From: Clostridium massiliamazoniense
Lineage (GTDB): Bacteria > Bacillota > Clostridia > Clostridiales > Clostridiaceae
Assembly: GCF_001403635.1 (NCBI RefSeq)
Contig: NZ_LN879464.1
Location: 1-64,000 of the forward strand
Reading direction: 5' to 3'
Length of the DNA stretch: 64,000 nt
Below the pieces are notes generated by a model that saw only the letters and a program-made list of their open reading frames with translations, searched no databases and had not been told where the DNA came from. Both the position numbers and the translations under genes were made by a program. Of the stretch, positions 37,367 through 45,086 are shown piece by piece (the stretch's first letter is position 1; each line of letters opens with the position of its first letter).

Positions 37367-37869
37367 TGGATGCTGTAGCTATTTCAAAAAGAATAGTATT
37401 TAAAAAAAGTGATATTGGAAATAGACATATTGATATAGTAACTATAATAAGAAAAAAATATGTTAATGAAAATATAGGATTTTATATCTATGATGTTGAA
37501 AATAGAAATGGTCAGATATATGAAATAATAGGTAAGCTAGGACATTTAAAAATAAACTCTCAACATCAAATAAAGGGATATGTAGTTGAATATAAAAATA
37601 AACTTAAAGTAAACGTTTTAAAAATATCATATGTAAATTTTTGCGACTTCGATTTTGAAGATGATGGGAAAGATGATATTGCTAAATGGAGAACTAAAAA
37701 ATTAAGAGCCTATTTAAAAACGATAATTGGTAGTAAAGAAAAAATTCTATTTGATTATTATGGAGACAGATTATATTATGTCTTAATATATGATAAACAT
37801 AGTATAAGTAAGGTTAAGGGAATTGGAGAAAAAACACTAAATGATTTAATTAAAAATATTAATTTGTAA
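37366..37869 (+). CDS. RecD2-N-terminal-like protein (OB-like plus helix-hairpin-helix)
   Basis: 167 residues. Residues about 20-90 read like the small OB-like barrel at the start of RecD2 helicases (NIGFYIYDVENRNGQIYEII, HQIKGYVVEYKNKLKVNVLK). Residues about 110-166 resemble the following helical part with a helix-hairpin-helix (SISKVKGIGEKTLNDLIKNI). No helicase domain follows, so it is a stand-alone DNA-binding module. It is coupled to the zinc-ribbon gene upstream and 29 bases from another zinc-ribbon gene. It may act with the SMC-like ATPase or SSB in DNA processing, which is inference. Confidence 0.5.
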   Translation: MDAVAISKRIVFKKSDIGNRHIDIVTIIRKKYVNENIGFYIYDVENRNGQIYEIIGKLGHLKINSQHQIKGYVVEYKNKLKVNVLKISYVNFCDFDFEDDGKDDIAKWRTKKLRAYLKTIIGSKEKILFDYYGDRLYYVLIYDKHSISKVKGIGEKTLNDLIKNINL

Positions 37870-37898
37870 GGTTAATTTGATAGATTGGAGTTTTGATG

Positions 37899-38045
37899 AT
37901 GGAAAAAGTAAATGTGATTGAAGTAGACGCCTATGCTTGGGATTGTCCTAAATGTGGTCTACATAATTGTAAAGATAAATATTCTAATTTAATATGTGAT
38001 GGATGTGCTGAAGAATTTGAAGTTGGAGAAGTTACTAACAGATAA
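37899..38045 (+). CDS. Small double-CxxC zinc-ribbon protein
   Basis: 48 residues from ATG 37899; ATG 37896 is directly before it. CPKC (about 17-20) and CDGC (about 34-37) form a rubredoxin-like zinc knuckle pair. The tail is acidic (EEFEVGEVTNR). TTGGAG lies 8 bases before the start. It belongs to the same cluster as 37190 and 37366. The function is unknown; the size and cysteines resemble small transcription-related zinc proteins. Confidence 0.6.
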   Translation: MEKVNVIEVDAYAWDCPKCGLHNCKDKYSNLICDGCAEEFEVGEVTNR

Positions 38046-38145
38046 TAGCCACAAATCTGAGTTTAATATAAACTACAAAAAATATTTGGCATACAAATAA
38101 CTATTGTAAATTAATAAAATGTTAATTTTAAAGTATTTTTTAGAA

Positions 38146-38175
38146 TTGAATATTTTATAAAAGATATGGTATAAT
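38146..38175 (+). promoter_or_regulatory. Promoter of the antisense RNA
   Basis: TTGAAT (38146-38151), 18-base spacer, TATAAT (38170-38175). It is the best sigma-A-type promoter in the vicinity and no plus-strand ORF follows it. Confidence 0.7.
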
Positions 38176-38182
38176 AAGTTTA

Positions 38183-38268
38183 GGGAAGCCAGAAGTAAGT
38201 TTTGGCTTTATGTTTGAATAGAAAATTTTCTGGAGATTGAAGGCTGCAACCTTTAATCTCTTTTTTCT
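38183..38268 (+). ncRNA. Candidate type I antitoxin RNA
   Basis: From about 38183 the transcript would fold AGCC/GGCT (around AGAAGTAAGTT, 38186-38212). It would end at the hairpin GAGATTGAAGG/CCTTTAATCTC (38233-38260) with six T. It converges on the small membrane-protein gene 38253-38402 and shares this terminator, overlapping the toxin stop codon and 3' end. The layout resembles bsrG/SR4, txpA/RatA and the Fst RNA pair. The role as antitoxin is inference. Confidence 0.6.
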
Positions 38269-38402
38269 TTATGCTTTCTCTTAGCTTTAAAAGATATATG
38301 TTTAAATATCTTGAAATCTATCTCATCAGGTCTAACAATTATCAATGTAGCTAGATAACCTATCAAAATTATAATTGCAACACCTATAGTTGTCGCTAAC
38401 AT
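38253..38402 (-). CDS. Candidate type I toxin: 49-residue membrane peptide
   Basis: The sequence starts MLATTIGVAIIILIGYLATL, a single hydrophobic helix (about 3-23), and ends KAKRKHKEKRD, a strongly basic tail. This is the build of type I membrane toxins in clostridia and bacilli. The SD (GAGGTGG) lies just before the ATG and is sequestered: GCTGAGG that contains it pairs with CCTCAGC about 45 bases upstream (38412-38418 with 38452-38458). A TATAAT at 38493-38498 (minus strand) gives a leader of about 85 bases. The stop lies inside the bidirectional terminator shared with the convergent RNA. It would depolarise the membrane if over-made, by analogy. Confidence 0.65.
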   Translation of the reverse strand: MLATTIGVAIIILIGYLATLIIVRPDEIDFKIFKHISFKAKRKHKEKRD

Positions 38403-38411
38403 ATAACACCA

Positions 38412-38498
38412 CCTCAGCTCTAAGCCTTTATTTAACTTACTTCTAGCACATTAAGCTGAGGTACTCAAACATTATTTCCCTAACAATTTTAAATTATA
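38412..38498 (-). promoter_or_regulatory. Promoter and SD-sequestering leader of the toxin candidate
   Basis: TATAAT (minus, 38498-38493) is followed by a leader with CCTCAGC (38458-38452), then AGAAGTAAGTT, which also occurs in the antisense RNA, then GCTGAGG (38418-38412) overlapping the Shine-Dalgarno. The stem would keep translation low until the leader is processed. Confidence 0.55.
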
Positions 38499-38662
38499 TC
38501 ATAGAAATAATATTATTAAAATAATACCTTGTGATTCTTTAGGATATATTGCTTGTAATATGTACATTTAATTTAAAATAGATAGATTTAATAGGATAGA
38601 CTATTAAATCTATATTATTATAATAAACTAATACCACTTGATATAAAAAAAGGAGGGATTTT

Positions 38663-38917
38663 ATGAAAAAGAAATTTAAAGATATAAAGTTAAAGCAAAA
38701 AGAATGGATATTAAATTCTTTCAGAGTTAATTATGAAAATTTTTTAAAAACAAATAAAAGACATCCTAAAAAAGAAGAATGCTTAGAACTTGTAGAAAGT
38801 GTTTATTTTTTAATGCAAGAAAAGGGAATGACACTATCTTTTTATGAAACTAGAAAAGCTTTTTCAAGTAAATTGAATAAATATAGAAAAATTAAATTAA
38901 AAGAAAATATTGAATAA
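38663..38917 (+). CDS. Hypothetical 84-residue basic protein
   Basis: It starts MKKKFKDIKLKQKEWILNSF, is rich in Lys and helical, and includes HPKKEECLELVESVYFLMQE. AAAGGAGGGA precedes the ATG. It has no membrane span or signal. It is monocistronic and ends in a bidirectional hairpin shared with the minus-strand gene at 38954. A DNA-associated role is possible from charge, but I do not recognise a family. Confidence 0.55.
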   Translation: MKKKFKDIKLKQKEWILNSFRVNYENFLKTNKRHPKKEECLELVESVYFLMQEKGMTLSFYETRKAFSSKLNKYRKIKLKENIE

Positions 38918-38919
38918 AA

Positions 38920-38951
38920 AAATACTGGAATATGTATCCCAGTATTTTTTA
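38920..38951. terminator. Bidirectional terminator
   Basis: AATACTGG pairs with CCCAGTATT, with A-runs on the left and T-runs on the right, serving the genes ending at 38917 (+) and 38954 (-). Confidence 0.75.
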
Positions 38952-38953
38952 TA

Positions 38954-39937
38954 TTATCCAATGTTATTTGTAGCACCTATTATCTCTCTTATAAGGGCTT
39001 TATTATTAATAAGGTCAATTACGCTTGATGATTTAATAACGTTTATGCGCCCATTTAGAACCTCTCTCGTAGCTTTGGCTAAATCTTTAAAATCTCCAAA
39101 GTCCTCTTCTAAAAATTTCTCTTCATTTTTCTTATATATTGAATTTAAATATTTAAATATTAAGACTTTCATTATATATAATATTTCCTCTTCAAGCCAT
39201 AACTCTGCATTATCACAAGATAATCCAATCTCTATATAATCTCTATATGATAATAATGCTTCTTTAGCAGTTTTCCAAAGTTTAAAATATACTTTATCAT
39301 ATTTTGATATATCATTTTCTAATAAAAATGCTTTACTGTATTGGTAAACTACATCAACTTTATTATCATCTAGTTTATGTACTACATTTTCATTAAAGAA
39401 ATCAAATGAAGTCATATTATTTTCAACAATAGTAATACTTTCAATATTTTCATTTTCACAACACATATAAGGGTATAATCCGTATTCTAATCCTAATAAA
39501 AGAACATTTCCTTTAGTATCTTTTATACTTTCCTTAAATCCATTATATAAGCATAAATCAATATGATAGTGACCATTGTTAGGGAACTTTGTATCTTGGT
39601 TAAATGCAAATAAATAATATGTTTCCCTTAATAGACTATTATAACTATTAGGTTTATAAATATTTAATTCACCACTTGCAACTGGAATATCCATTTCAGA
39701 TTGTAAATTTACATCAGTAATGAAATTAAGTTTATTAAATATATTTACATCCTCTATAAGCTTATATGGTAAGTTTATATTCTTATAGTAATCTTGTATT
39801 TTTACTTTGGTTATTTCATTCAAACTAAAATTTTCAGGTGCTTGAAGCCATGTCTCAAATTCTTTATTCAATTTTATATTTCTTTCTATCTTTTTAAATG
39901 TTTTAGATAAATCTTTATTAGTATGTATTCTTATCAT
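38954..39937 (-). CDS. Protein with a methyltransferase-like Rossmann segment
   Basis: 327 residues. The middle reads GNVLLLGLEYGLYPYMCCEN, then IESITIVENNMTSFDFFNEN, KVDVVYQYSKAFL and ISKYDKVYFKLWKTA. This is the strand-Gly-loop-strand-acid pattern of class I SAM-binding or spermidine-synthase-like folds, with the acidic end of strand 2 in VENN. The N-terminal and C-terminal parts are helical and unknown. The RBS is weak (AAGGACTGA). It is not membrane bound. Which substrate it would modify cannot be told. It is convergent with the basic protein at 38663. Confidence 0.5.
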   Translation of the reverse strand: MIRIHTNKDLSKTFKKIERNIKLNKEFETWLQAPENFSLNEITKVKIQDYYKNINLPYKLIEDVNIFNKLNFITDVNLQSEMDIPVASGELNIYKPNSYNSLLRETYYLFAFNQDTKFPNNGHYHIDLCLYNGFKESIKDTKGNVLLLGLEYGLYPYMCCENENIESITIVENNMTSFDFFNENVVHKLDDNKVDVVYQYSKAFLLENDISKYDKVYFKLWKTAKEALLSYRDYIEIGLSCDNAELWLEEEILYIMKVLIFKYLNSIYKKNEEKFLEEDFGDFKDLAKATREVLNGRINVIKSSSVIDLINNKALIREIIGATNNIG

Positions 39938-39970
39938 TGATGTTCAGTCCTTTTCTGTCTTTTTATAATA

Positions 39971-39997
39971 AAATCCTTGCACTTAGCGTACAAGGAT
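39971..39997 (-). terminator. Terminator of the 40006-40887 gene
   Basis: ATCCTTG and CAAGGAT pair around 11 bases. On the minus strand a TTTTATTATAAAAAG stretch follows. Confidence 0.7.
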
Positions 39998-40005
39998 CAT
40001 TGAAA

Positions 40006-40887
40006 TTACATTCCTGAGAAAGTTTGATTAGCGTATTGTTGCCATTGTTGTAATTGTTGTTTATTATCACAGCCTAAATTGTTATTTAAAGTATTAAGCT
40101 GACTTAAATTATTATCTAATGTACTTCCAAATGGTAATGAATTAATCATTGGAATACCAAAGCCTGTAGATGCAGTTATTATTTTATATTCAGCTTCAGC
40201 ACTTCCAGCAGCAGCTTGAACAACATTTAATAGGTTTTGAGCTTCAGTTTTTTGTGTACCATTAGAAATTTTTATTATTTGATTTATAGTAGGAACGATA
40301 AATTGAAGTGAATTATTTACATATTCTAAAGCTGTATAGTAATTTGATTTCTCTTCTTGGATATTTCCTTTTCCATTTACAATATCATTCCCCATAGTTT
40401 TCATTCCATTTAAATACGCTAAAGTATAAACAGTATAAATTTTTATTATATTATTGCCATTATCATTTAAAATTTGAGGATAAACCTGTCTTCCAAATGT
40501 TGAGCTATAAAATATTTTTTCATATTGATTTTTAGCTGTTGAAGCAGGATTATTTAATGCTTTAGTTTGATTTAAGCTATTATCATCTTTATTATTGTTT
40601 GATGTGTTATTAGTTGCTGTACTTGTCTTAGTAGCTTTATCATTCTTATCTGATGTTGTATCAGCCTTTGTTGTTTTACTTTTTTCTGCTTGGTGCTTGT
40701 CTACTGTAGTTGCTTGTTGGGTATTAGCTGATGTATTAATTGTTTGTTGACTATTATTACTTTTAGAAGTATTAACTCCTAAATTAACATCTTTTGAATG
40801 TGTAGTTAAAAATACACCAACAACAGCGATTGCCACTACTATAAAAGTAGCAATTCCCCCCAATAATATTTTGAATTTTTTCTCCAT
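40006..40887 (-). CDS. Membrane-anchored extracytoplasmic protein
   Basis: 293 residues. A basic start and one hydrophobic helix (about 7-28; LLGGIATFIVVAIAVVGVFL) anchor it. Residues about 30-115 are a Ser/Thr/Asn/Lys linker (DKHQAEKSKTTKADTTSDKN). The C-terminal domain (about 120-293) looks all-helical, with NYYTALEYVNNSLQFIVPTI and QQWQQYANQTFSGM. It lacks an LPXTG motif or a lipobox. AAAGGAGC precedes the ATG. The linker resembles those of the SH3 and thioester proteins, so it probably belongs to the same surface set. The function is unknown. Confidence 0.6.
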   Translation of the reverse strand: MEKKFKILLGGIATFIVVAIAVVGVFLTTHSKDVNLGVNTSKSNNSQQTINTSANTQQATTVDKHQAEKSKTTKADTTSDKNDKATKTSTATNNTSNNNKDDNSLNQTKALNNPASTAKNQYEKIFYSSTFGRQVYPQILNDNGNNIIKIYTVYTLAYLNGMKTMGNDIVNGKGNIQEEKSNYYTALEYVNNSLQFIVPTINQIIKISNGTQKTEAQNLLNVVQAAAGSAEAEYKIITASTGFGIPMINSLPFGSTLDNNLSQLNTLNNNLGCDNKQQLQQWQQYANQTFSGM

Positions 40888-41008
40888 ATTAAGCTCCTTT
40901 CATTCTCTTCTTTAGTTTTTTATATATTTGATTAGAAAATACATATGAGTAATTTTGTGGCATAAATATCTCTAATTATAAATTATAATATCACAAAATC
41001 ATCTTTTG

Positions 41009-41267
41009 TTCACAAAAAGTTTACAAAAATAAGGTTCAATTTTTTTTTATAAAACAGCATATTTAAGGTATAAAGGAGGTTTTAGTTAATTCAATATTTA
41101 TATTGAGGAAATAAATAAAAAAAATCTTAATTAGCAGTAGCTAAGGATTTTTAAAAAAATGACCAATATGGTTATAAGAACTAAAGAAATAAAAATAACA
41201 CTAGGAGTAATAAAAAAATAAAAAACTTAAAAGAAAAAAATTAAATGGCTATATAGCCCTAAGGAGG
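41009..41267 (+). promoter_or_regulatory. Repeated promoter-leader element, copy 4 (expanded)
   Basis: Block: TTCACA (41009), TTTACA 41020-41025, 8 nt, GTTCAA 41034-41039, 18 nt, CATATTTAAGG from 41058. HP1 TCAATAT/ATATTGA (41091-41106), HP2 TTAGC-AGTA-GCTAA (41131-41144). HP3 appears twice: GACC/GGTT (about 41161-41173) and GGCTA/TAGCC (41247-41258), the second before GGAGG. About 75 extra bases lie between the two HP3 copies. Confidence 0.75.
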
Positions 41268-41277
41268 AAATAAAGAC

Positions 41278-42084
41278 ATGGAACTATTAATTGAAGGAAT
41301 ATTGTTTTTTAAAAATACAATAATTGAGAAAGTTTATAATTTTCTAATAACTAAAAAACAAGGTTCATTTTTACATTTGATATTTTTGATTGGGATAATA
41401 ATATTTGTGGTTTGGACAACATCAAAAGATAGTTTTAGCCATCTAAATCATTTATACTTTACATTTTATTTTATTTCAGCAATTATATCAGACTATGAAA
41501 CATCTATAAGAAGAGTAAAAGGTAGATTAAAAACCAACTCAAAAATAGCAAATTTTACTCTTAATAAACTATTTGATAAAATCTTAAGCTATAATTCACA
41601 GTTCTTTGCTGATAAATTACTTTTTGCTTATCCAGTTGCTTTAATGTTTAAAGTGCTTCATATTGTATATATCTATCATGCTCCAATATGTTATGGAGAT
41701 TCTTCATACAATATGTATATGGTTGATCATAACCACCTTGTAGCAACTATTGCGTCTAATTTTAATTTTTCAGTTGCAATGTACTTTGGAATATATGTTG
41801 TTTTGGGTTTATTGAGAAAATGTATTTTTTCACTTTTAAGAAACTTAACATATGATTTTAAAAGTAATATGATTAAAAAAAATTTAATAATATGTGGTAT
41901 ATATCTATTTTTTACTTTATTCATTGCAACTTTGTTTGGTAGTGTTGTTGAAAGTATGGTATCGAACAATAATATTTTAATATTAAAATATATAGGAGGA
42001 TTTATTGTAGTATTTTCAATTTTCTACTGCTTTATACTTCCTTATATTTATGATAATTGTAGCTATACGTTAAAAGAACAATAA
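41278..42084 (+). CDS. Polytopic membrane protein
   Basis: 268 residues with about six hydrophobic segments (around 38-52, 60-72, 118-132, 160-180, 202-225 and 235-255). Between the second and third lies a basic cytoplasmic-type loop (YETSIRRVKGRLKTN). No known transporter motif is visible. It is the only gene behind leader copy 4 and ends in a strong terminator. It could be a phage- or plasmid-type membrane factor for conjugation or exclusion, but this is a guess from context. AAGGAGGAA precedes the ATG. Confidence 0.65.
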   Translation: MELLIEGILFFKNTIIEKVYNFLITKKQGSFLHLIFLIGIIIFVVWTTSKDSFSHLNHLYFTFYFISAIISDYETSIRRVKGRLKTNSKIANFTLNKLFDKILSYNSQFFADKLLFAYPVALMFKVLHIVYIYHAPICYGDSSYNMYMVDHNHLVATIASNFNFSVAMYFGIYVVLGLLRKCIFSLLRNLTYDFKSNMIKKNLIICGIYLFFTLFIATLFGSVVESMVSNNNILILKYIGGFIVVFSIFYCFILPYIYDNCSYTLKEQ

Positions 42085-42090
42085 TTCTTC

Positions 42091-42124
42091 ATACCCTCTA
42101 ATGTAAATTTCAGAGGGTATTTTC
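42091..42124 (+). terminator. Terminator of the 41278 membrane gene
   Basis: ATACCCTCT pairs with AGAGGGTAT, followed by TTTT. Confidence 0.75.
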
Positions 42125-42126
42125 AT

Positions 42127-42160
42127 AAAAAAAGGTAAACTCGAAAGTTCACCTTTTCTT
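42127..42160 (-). terminator. Terminator for the minus-strand gene at 42211
   Basis: On the minus strand AAAAGGTGAAC pairs with GTTTACCTTTT, followed by TTT. The convergent neighbours thus each have their own stop. Confidence 0.65.
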
Positions 42161-42210
42161 TTACAAAAAATAAGTGTATTATGATTAACAATGACTAAAA
42201 ACATCCAGAC

Positions 42211-42600
42211 TTAATACCATTCTTTTAAATTAGCTCTTTGCTCTTGTAATCTGTTATATGTGACCATAAACATCTTATCATCTTCTGCATATTGGTTTCT
42301 TGATATCCATTGAACTAAGAATAAATGTGCTACATCTAATAATATATAACGTACATAATCATCTCTTACTATAAACCTATCAAAACACTGTTTCAAACTT
42401 GATATTATTAATTCCATTCGTACATTCCACCATTTTTCATCAACATCAATATACTCTATATTCATCTCATCAGTAGGTGCAATATAATATATGTCTTCTA
42501 TAAGCACTTCTCTTTTTATAAATTCTACAAATACATTTTCTTTCACATCTAAATCAACTATTTCCTTATATATTTTTCTTGCCAATGTAATTTTTTGCAT
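42211..42600 (-). CDS. Hypothetical 129-residue protein
   Basis: It reads MQKITLARKIYKEIVDLDVK, then NVFVEFIKREVLIEDIYYIA, with VHFIV-like hydrophobic strands but no membrane span. AAAGGATGAG precedes the ATG. It ends QEQRANLKEWY. It stands alone, convergent with the 41278 membrane gene. No family recognised. Confidence 0.55.
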   Translation of the reverse strand: MQKITLARKIYKEIVDLDVKENVFVEFIKREVLIEDIYYIAPTDEMNIEYIDVDEKWWNVRMELIISSLKQCFDRFIVRDDYVRYILLDVAHLFLVQWISRNQYAEDDKMFMVTYNRLQEQRANLKEWY

Positions 42601-42747
42601 ACTCTCATCCTTTCGTAAATTAAAATAATATGGACTTGCTCTTTATAAAATATTATACAATAGTAAGTTATTAAATTGTGTAATATTTCACAATTTAATA
42701 ATTTAATGCCTTTTGGTAATAATGAGAAAATTAATTAGAAGTATCAT

Positions 42748-42783
42748 AAAAGGGACTACTCAAAGCGAGATAGTCCCTTTTTA
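42748..42783. terminator. Strong bidirectional terminator
   Basis: AAAGGGACTA pairs with TAGTCCCTTT, with A and T runs on both sides. Confidence 0.8.
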
Positions 42784-42789
42784 TATGTT

Positions 42790-43149
42790 TTATTTTTTAA
42801 AGTTATTTTTTTTATAATTATTTAAATTTTTATAGTCTCCATTATAGTGATAAGCCTTGCTTGCTCTATCTAGCCAATATTTTTCTTTATCAATTAAATT
42901 TTTATAATATTTATTATCAAATATAAATGCAACTAACATTGAATATACAGTAAATATAAATTTAAAAGCAAAATAACTTATCGGTACTCCTATTAAAAAT
43001 ATTAAAATAGCATAAGGACTGTTTAAAATAATTTTTACATATGATGGTATTGGTAATTTAAATTTCTCTAATACCAATACATAGAATTCACAGCATAAAA
43101 ATAAGATGATAGATGTACTAATTAATGGATGTCTCTTTATTAACTTCAT
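42790..43149 (-). CDS. Small membrane protein
   Basis: 119 residues. There are two hydrophobic segments (about 10-28 and 44-82), then a polar C-terminal part ending NYKKNNFKK. The start MKLIKRHPLISTSIILFLCC looks like a signal-anchor. AAAGGGGAA precedes the ATG. It is placed between the XRE-zinc gene and a terminator, so it may be in one unit with it (60-base gap). The function is unknown. Confidence 0.55.
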   Translation of the reverse strand: MKLIKRHPLISTSIILFLCCEFYVLVLEKFKLPIPSYVKIILNSPYAILIFLIGVPISYFAFKFIFTVYSMLVAFIFDNKYYKNLIDKEKYWLDRASKAYHYNGDYKNLNNYKKNNFKK

Positions 43150-43208
43150 AAACTATTCCCCTTTCAATTCATTATATCTATGATCATCCTTATACTTTTA
43201 AAGCTAAT

Positions 43209-43688
43209 TTAAATTTGTTGATTATATTTCTTTCGTAAATATATTTTTTCACCAGTACACTTCAAAACAGATAATTTTTCATGGCAATTAGGACAAACTG
43301 CACATATATATGTATCATTAATTTCCTCATAATATATAGACTTACCTACTAAATAAGGTTCTCCCTCTTCTGTTATGAATGGAGCATTTTCCCCACATAA
43401 CTCACATATTCCATTTGCTCTGATAAAAGCCTTTTTCAATAAAAAATCATTTGCTTTATTCTTAATAATTGAATTGTAATGTTCATTTCTATTGCTTTTT
43501 TCTTCAAATAATTCATCTATACTTATATTTAAAGCATTTGCTATTTTGTGTATGTTTTCTGCTGAAGGTATTCTTTTCCCAGACTCATACATACTTATAG
43601 ATGCTAATGATAATCCTGTAAGTTTAGATAATTCTTGAATAGTTATTTTATTTTTTAATCTTACTTCTTTAATTTTATCTTTAAACAT
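43209..43688 (-). CDS. XRE regulator fused to a degenerate HNH-type zinc domain
   Basis: 159 residues. Residues 5-60 are an XRE helix-turn-helix (ITIQELSKLTGLSLASISMY, ESGKRIPSAENIHKIANALN). Residues 85-150 hold CELCG and CPNCHEKL in the frame of an HNH nuclease (CELCGxxAPF, then LCPNCH). The central motif that should read xxHH after PYL is PYLVGKSIYY here, so both catalytic His are gone while the zinc cysteines remain. It is likely a regulator with a structural zinc module. The divergent promoter at 43834 has an inverted repeat at 43873 that could be its operator. Confidence 0.7.
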   Translation of the reverse strand: MFKDKIKEVRLKNKITIQELSKLTGLSLASISMYESGKRIPSAENIHKIANALNISIDELFEEKSNRNEHYNSIIKNKANDFLLKKAFIRANGICELCGENAPFITEEGEPYLVGKSIYYEEINDTYICAVCPNCHEKLSVLKCTGEKIYLRKKYNQQI

Positions 43689-43833
43689 AATTCTATTTTA
43701 CTAATTGTTAAAGTGTTGGTCAATATTACTAAAAATGAAAACTATAAGTCTTTCTAGGAACATTAGGAGGGTAATTGATATAATATACTTGTAAATTGTC
43801 GAACGATTTTATAGAAATAATGGACTTTTATTG

Positions 43834-43888
43834 TTTACATAAGTAAATAATAATAATATACTTTAATTATATGTTACGATAACGTAAC
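43834..43888 (+). promoter_or_regulatory. Promoter with inverted-repeat operator candidate
   Basis: TTTACA (43834-43839), 17 bases, TATACT (43857-43862). The perfect inverted repeat GTTACG-ATAA-CGTAAC (43873-43888) lies at the expected start of transcription, a classic repressor position. The XRE gene next door is the obvious candidate binder. Confidence 0.65.
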
Positions 43889-43906
43889 AGGGTGGAAGGA
43901 GACTAT

Positions 43907-44266
43907 ATGGACAATAAAAAGATAATTAAAGAGTTAGTAGAATTACAGGCTGATGTAGCTAAATCTAGTAAAAATTTAGGACTTAGAACTTTAGGAGATT
44001 TAGATTATATGCTACTACTTACTAAAAGTAGACGTGTGCTAAAAAAAAGAACTTATTTAGAGATAGCAGAAAATTTCAAAGTATTTATCTCTAAGCATTT
44101 TGAATATAATAAAAATTTTACTGAAAGAATAAATAACTTGATAGATGAAATTAGCAATTCAGAACTTAGTAATTTAACTGCTTTTGGTAATGTTGAAAAA
44201 ATAAGCAGCTTAGAAATTGAATTAGGCAATTATAGAATAGCAACTTTATTAAATTCAACTAAATAA
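43907..44266 (+). CDS. Hypothetical 119-residue helical protein
   Basis: Chosen start ATG 43907, 6-7 bases after GGAAGGAG; the earlier GTG 43892 overlaps that RBS. It reads MDNKKIIKELVELQADVAKS, then GDLDYMLLLTKSRRVLKKRT with long helices and no membrane span. It is first of three genes (44295 and 44594 follow within 70 bases) and lies under the operator at 43873. The function is unknown. Confidence 0.6.
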   Translation: MDNKKIIKELVELQADVAKSSKNLGLRTLGDLDYMLLLTKSRRVLKKRTYLEIAENFKVFISKHFEYNKNFTERINNLIDEISNSELSNLTAFGNVEKISSLEIELGNYRIATLLNSTK

Positions 44267-44294
44267 AAAAAATAGGTACATGGAGGTTTTGAGA

Positions 44295-44528
44295 ATGGAG
44301 TTATTAAATTTAAGTTATGAAGAAATGGAACAAGCAATACTTGATAGAGTTGAGTATACTTATGGTGTTGAAAGAGGTTTGCATGATGATATAGCTCTTA
44401 TGGAAGGTGCAGGAATAATGGTGAAAGAGTTAACTTTTGATAACATTAAAGTTGAAATAAGTATCAATGAGCCTATAGAGGTTGATGAAAATACTTTTAT
44501 ATCAAGTTATAACTTAAAATTCTTATAA
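44295..44528 (+). CDS. Hypothetical 77-residue acidic protein
   Basis: Start ATG 44295 lies 8 bases after GGAGG; the ATG at 44280 overlaps that RBS. It reads MELLNLSYEEMEQAILDRVE and later IKVEISINEPIEVDENTF, so it is acidic and helical, then strand-rich. It is the second gene of the small operon. No family recognised. Confidence 0.55.
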   Translation: MELLNLSYEEMEQAILDRVEYTYGVERGLHDDIALMEGAGIMVKELTFDNIKVEISINEPIEVDENTFISSYNLKFL

Positions 44529-44593
44529 TTTATTTTAAATATAATATTTGAGAATTTATATAAAGACTTCTTTGCTATAGGAGATTGAGAAAA

Positions 44594-45052
44594 GTGACAA
44601 TAAGTGAAGTTTTGAAATTTATAAAAAATAAAAAAATTAAAAAATACTTATCATATGGTGAAAAAGATTATTCCGAGAAACAATATAAAATAATTTTTAA
44701 CTCAGAAAATGAATTAATTTTGGAGAAACTTATAAAAGATGATACTATTAGCATTGCTATTTACAATTGCTATGATGATGAAGTTTATACTAATAGTATA
44801 AGTATTATGGATTTAGAGGTTATTAATAAAGCTTTAGGTTTCATAGGCCCTAAAGATGCTTTAAATGAAGTTATGAGCTTTGGTGAAGCTTGTGAAAAGT
44901 GGAATATAAGTGAAAGTGCTTTAAGGATGAAAGTAAGCAGAGGGTCTCTAAAAGAAAATAAGGAATATAGAAAAAGTGGTAAAAAAATTAATTTAATTAC
45001 TAAATCAACTATGAGAAGGTATTATGGTGAAAGCAAAGAAATAAATAATTAA
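44594..45052 (+). CDS. Protein with C-terminal helix-turn-helix
   Basis: About 152 residues from GTG 44594, which sits 11 bases after AGGAG; TTG 44585 is too close. Residues 1-85 are of unknown fold (LSYGEKDYSEKQYKIIFNSE). Residues about 95-145 read VMSFGEACEKWNISESALRM and KVSRGSLKENKEYRKSGKKI, a helix-turn-helix of the kind found in small plasmid regulators, with a serine-type recognition segment. It is the third gene of the operon under the 43873 operator. It probably regulates plasmid genes. A strong terminator follows. Confidence 0.6.
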   Translation: MTISEVLKFIKNKKIKKYLSYGEKDYSEKQYKIIFNSENELILEKLIKDDTISIAIYNCYDDEVYTNSISIMDLEVINKALGFIGPKDALNEVMSFGEACEKWNISESALRMKVSRGSLKENKEYRKSGKKINLITKSTMRRYYGESKEINN

Positions 45053-45058
45053 GCAGGT

Positions 45059-45086
45059 GCTGGTAGGTTTTCTACCAGCTTTTTTA
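45059..45086 (+). terminator. Terminator of the 43907-45052 operon
   Basis: GCTGGTAG pairs with CTACCAGC, followed by TTTTTT. Confidence 0.85.
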
